From Geminicoccaceae bacterium (GTDB lineage: Bacteria > Pseudomonadota > Alphaproteobacteria > Geminicoccales > Geminicoccaceae), in contig JAGREZ010000058.1 of NCBI GenBank assembly GCA_020446285.1, forward strand, positions 4,150 to 21,068: a stretch of 16,919 bases of DNA. The letters run 5' to 3'. Each line of letters starts with the position of its first letter. The first letter of the stretch is position 1. Position numbers and translations under genes: made by a program. Under the pieces are notes generated by a model. It did no database searches and had not been told where the DNA came from. It saw nothing but the letters and a program-made list of their open reading frames with translations. Below, in pieces: positions 15,146 through 16,919 of the stretch.

Positions 15146-16672
15146 ATGTCTGCAGAGGGTCGTCGTGGTGGAAGAAGCGCCCGTCGGGCGGAGCGCACGA
15201 GTAGTGCCATTCGTTCGCTGCCGGCGCTGCGCCGGAAGATCCCCGTCTACGAGGTGCTGAACGCCGAGGGTCTCGAGATGATCCACGATGCGTCGCTGCG
15301 TATCCTCGAAGAGATCGGCATCGATTTCCGCGATGAGGAGAGCCTCGCCATCTGGCGCGAGGCGGGTGCGGACATCCGGGGCGAGCGCGTGCACATTCCG
15401 CGCGACCTGCTCATGAGCCTTGCCGGCAAGGCACCGCCTGTCTTCACCATGAACGCCCGCAATCCCGAACGCAGCACGGATGTCGGCGGCGACAGCATGA
15501 CCTTCGGGCCGACCTACGGCTCGCCCTTCGTGCGCATGTTCGACAATGAGCGCCGCTATGGCACGCTCGACGATCTCGCCATCTTCCACAAGCTCGCGCA
15601 CATGGCCCCGGCACTGCACAATACCGGTGCCGTGACCTGCGAGCCGACCGATTCGCCTGTCTCCCGCCGCCACCTGCACATCACCGCTTCCGCCATCCGT
15701 CTCAGCGACAAGCCCTTCATGGGGCCCGTCACTTCCCCCGAGCGCGCGCAGGATGCCATCGACATGGCGGGGCTCGTCATGGGCGAGGAGTTCGTGAAGA
15801 ACAATGCGGTGATGGTCTCGATCATGAACTGCAACAGTCCCCTCGTGTGGGACGAGACCATGCTCGGTGCGCTCAAGGTCTATGCCCGCGGTGGTCAGGC
15901 CTCGATCCTCGCCCCGTTCACGCTCGCCGGTGCCAATACGCCGGCCTCGACCGTCGCCACGGTCGCCTCGCTCAATGCCGAAGCACTCGCCGCCATTGCC
16001 TTCGCCCAGGCAGTCCAGCCCGGCGCACGCGTGATCTACGGCAATTTCCTTTCCACCGTGTCGATGAAGTCCGGCGCGCCGATGACCGGCAATTCCGAAT
16101 GCGCGCTCATGAACTTCATGATCGGCCAACTCGCGCGCAAGTACAATGTTCCCTGGCGCTCCTCGGGCATGATCACCGGCTCCAAGATCATGGACGCGCA
16201 GGCGGCTTATGAGAGCGCCTTCAACATGATGCCGATCCTGCTCGCAGGCGCCAACTACATCATGCACACGGCCGGATGGACCGAAGCCGGGCTCACCGCC
16301 AATCTCTCCAAGTTCATGCTCGACGCCGAACAGATGGAGATGCTGCACAAGATGGGACAGGGCCCGTCCTTCGATGATTTCGACGAGGCCATGGACGCCA
16401 TCCGCGAAGTCGGCCCCGCCGGTCATTTCTTCGGCACATCGCACACCCAGAACCACTTCCAGAACGCCTTCTTCATGAGCGAGCTCGCCGACAATAACAG
16501 CTTCGAACAATGGGAAATCGACGGCAGCAAGGACATGACGAAGCGCGGCTTCGACGCGGCTGAAAAGGCGCTGAAGGACTATGTCCAGCCAACGCTCGAC
16601 CCCGCGATCGATGAAGCGATCACCGCATTCATCACCAAACGCGAGGAACAGATCCCGGCGGCATTCCAGTAG
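15146..16672 (+). CDS. Trimethylamine methyltransferase (MttB) superfamily protein, no pyrrolysine
   Basis: A 508-residue member of the MttB superfamily. These enzymes move a methyl group from quaternary or tertiary amines to a corrinoid protein; forms without pyrrolysine act on substrates such as glycine betaine. The N-terminus is basic and Ser/Arg-rich (1-30). Then comes VLNAEGLEMIHDASLRILEEIGIDF, the usual family opening, followed by TFGPTYGSPFVRMFDNERRYGTLDDL, a TIM-barrel core with MNCNSPLVWDETML, ASILAPFTLAGANTPAS and GNSECALMNFMIGQLARKY, and a C-terminal GHFFGTSHTQNHFQNAFF. The frame has no internal TAG, so pyrrolysine is not used. Family length is about 500. No corrinoid protein, corrinoid reductase or transporter gene is visible beside it; the divergent SMP-30-like gene is the only neighbour. 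Substrate unknown. Confidence 0.9.
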   Translation: MSAEGRRGGRSARRAERTSSAIRSLPALRRKIPVYEVLNAEGLEMIHDASLRILEEIGIDFRDEESLAIWREAGADIRGERVHIPRDLLMSLAGKAPPVFTMNARNPERSTDVGGDSMTFGPTYGSPFVRMFDNERRYGTLDDLAIFHKLAHMAPALHNTGAVTCEPTDSPVSRRHLHITASAIRLSDKPFMGPVTSPERAQDAIDMAGLVMGEEFVKNNAVMVSIMNCNSPLVWDETMLGALKVYARGGQASILAPFTLAGANTPASTVATVASLNAEALAAIAFAQAVQPGARVIYGNFLSTVSMKSGAPMTGNSECALMNFMIGQLARKYNVPWRSSGMITGSKIMDAQAAYESAFNMMPILLAGANYIMHTAGWTEAGLTANLSKFMLDAEQMEMLHKMGQGPSFDDFDEAMDAIREVGPAGHFFGTSHTQNHFQNAFFMSELADNNSFEQWEIDGSKDMTKRGFDAAEKALKDYVQPTLDPAIDEAITAFITKREEQIPAAFQ

Positions 16673-16687
16673 GTTCTTTCGGATCGT

Positions 16688-16711
16688 TGCGTCTTCATGG
16701 ATGCAGACGCA
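16688..16711 (+). other. Hairpin just after the mttB-like gene
   Basis: TGCGTCT (16688-16694) and AGACGCA (16705-16711) pair perfectly around a 10-nt loop, beginning 16 nt after the stop codon. No T-run follows. It is the first of two hairpins in the 3' region and may help end transcription or protect the mRNA end. Confidence 0.4.
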
Positions 16712-16723
16712 TTCATCGCAAAG

Positions 16724-16759
16724 CCCTGCCATCCGGACAGAATCATCCGAATGGCAGGG
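16724..16759 (+). terminator. Terminator-like hairpin downstream of the mttB-like gene
   Basis: CCCTGCCATCCGG (16724-16736) pairs with CCGAATGGCAGGG (16747-16759) over 13 positions with one C-A mismatch and a 10-nt loop. What follows is ACAGGTTTCATC, not a real T-run, so an unassisted intrinsic terminator is doubtful. As the longest stem in this intergenic region it probably marks the transcript 3' end. Confidence 0.5.
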
Positions 16760-16869
16760 ACAGGTTTCATCATTCGGGAAAAATCGGCTTGCCGATCACG
16801 CAGTTGTCGATACTGCCGCCCAATGAGCTTGTTGCTTGAATGCCCTAATTCCCCTAGATAACCGGACGG

Positions 16870-16919
16870 CGGGGCGTAGCGCAGCCTGGTAGCGCATCTG
16901 CTTTGGGAGCAGAGGGTCG
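16870..16919 (+). tRNA. tRNA-Pro (anticodon TGG), 3' end cut off
   Basis: The 5' part of a tRNA-Pro: acceptor CGGGGCG (from 16870), D-arm TAGCGCAGCCTGGTAGCGCA, and anticodon stem TCTGC/GCAGA around the loop TTTGGGA with anticodon TGG at 16904-16906. The window ends in the variable loop region (GGGTCG), so the T-arm and 3' acceptor strand are outside. Confidence 0.95.

Noticed and set aside
15146..16672. Pyrrolysine in the MttB-like protein
   Set aside because: The frame has no internal TAG codon from the ATG to the final stop.
14963..16732. A 589-codon open frame antisense to the mttB-like gene
   Set aside because: High-GC shadow frame. The plus-strand protein has clear family motifs and a ribosome-binding site; the antisense product is rich in His, Arg and Glu without a recognisable fold.

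Overview
The window is a compact, GC-rich stretch of an alphaproteobacterial chromosome. Three things point there. The F0 genes of ATP synthase stand alone in the order atpI-atpB-atpE-atpF'-atpF, without the F1 genes, which is the split arrangement typical of alphaproteobacteria. Subunit b occurs as the b'/b pair. The SMC head has an alphaproteobacterial-style N-lobe. I cannot fix the order or genus from the sequence. Rhodospirillales-like or a related lineage is a guess.

Layout: (1) 1-4044 is the 3' part of smc, cut by the window edge inside its Walker A motif. (2) A good sigma70-type promoter at 4132-4160 drives the F0 operon (4217-6839), which ends at a clear intrinsic terminator (6864-6895). 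The operon carries hairpins before atpB and after atpE, and atpB starts with TTG. (3) 6984-8266 holds a two-gene unit, an HSD10-like short-chain dehydrogenase and a GNAT acetyltransferase, with overlapping stop and start codons. It faces amn (AMP nucleosidase, minus strand). Divergent from amn is a uup-type ABC-F ATPase. (4) A small minus-strand membrane protein is followed by tRNA-Ser(GGA). Directly against the 3' end of that tRNA lies a broken, locally AT-rich Rhs-family C-terminal fragment, the only clear accessory or horizontally acquired DNA here. (5) 12889-14005 holds a histidine phosphatase and a YqaA-type membrane protein, probably one operon. (6) An SMP-30/gluconolactonase-like gene (minus) and an MttB-superfamily methyltransferase gene without pyrrolysine (plus) diverge from a 179-bp region containing a perfect 8+5+8 palindrome, a candidate shared operator. 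Two hairpins follow the methyltransferase gene, and the window ends inside tRNA-Pro(TGG).

Most genes are housekeeping: chromosome organisation, proton translocation, purine salvage, ribosome-associated ATPase and tRNAs. The points most worth following up are the divergent SMP-30/MttB locus with its palindrome, the Rhs remnant at tRNA-Ser, the enlarged SMC with a glycine-rich head insertion, and the RNA hairpins around atpB and atpE. I found no CRISPR array, no transposase and no clearly new multi-gene system.
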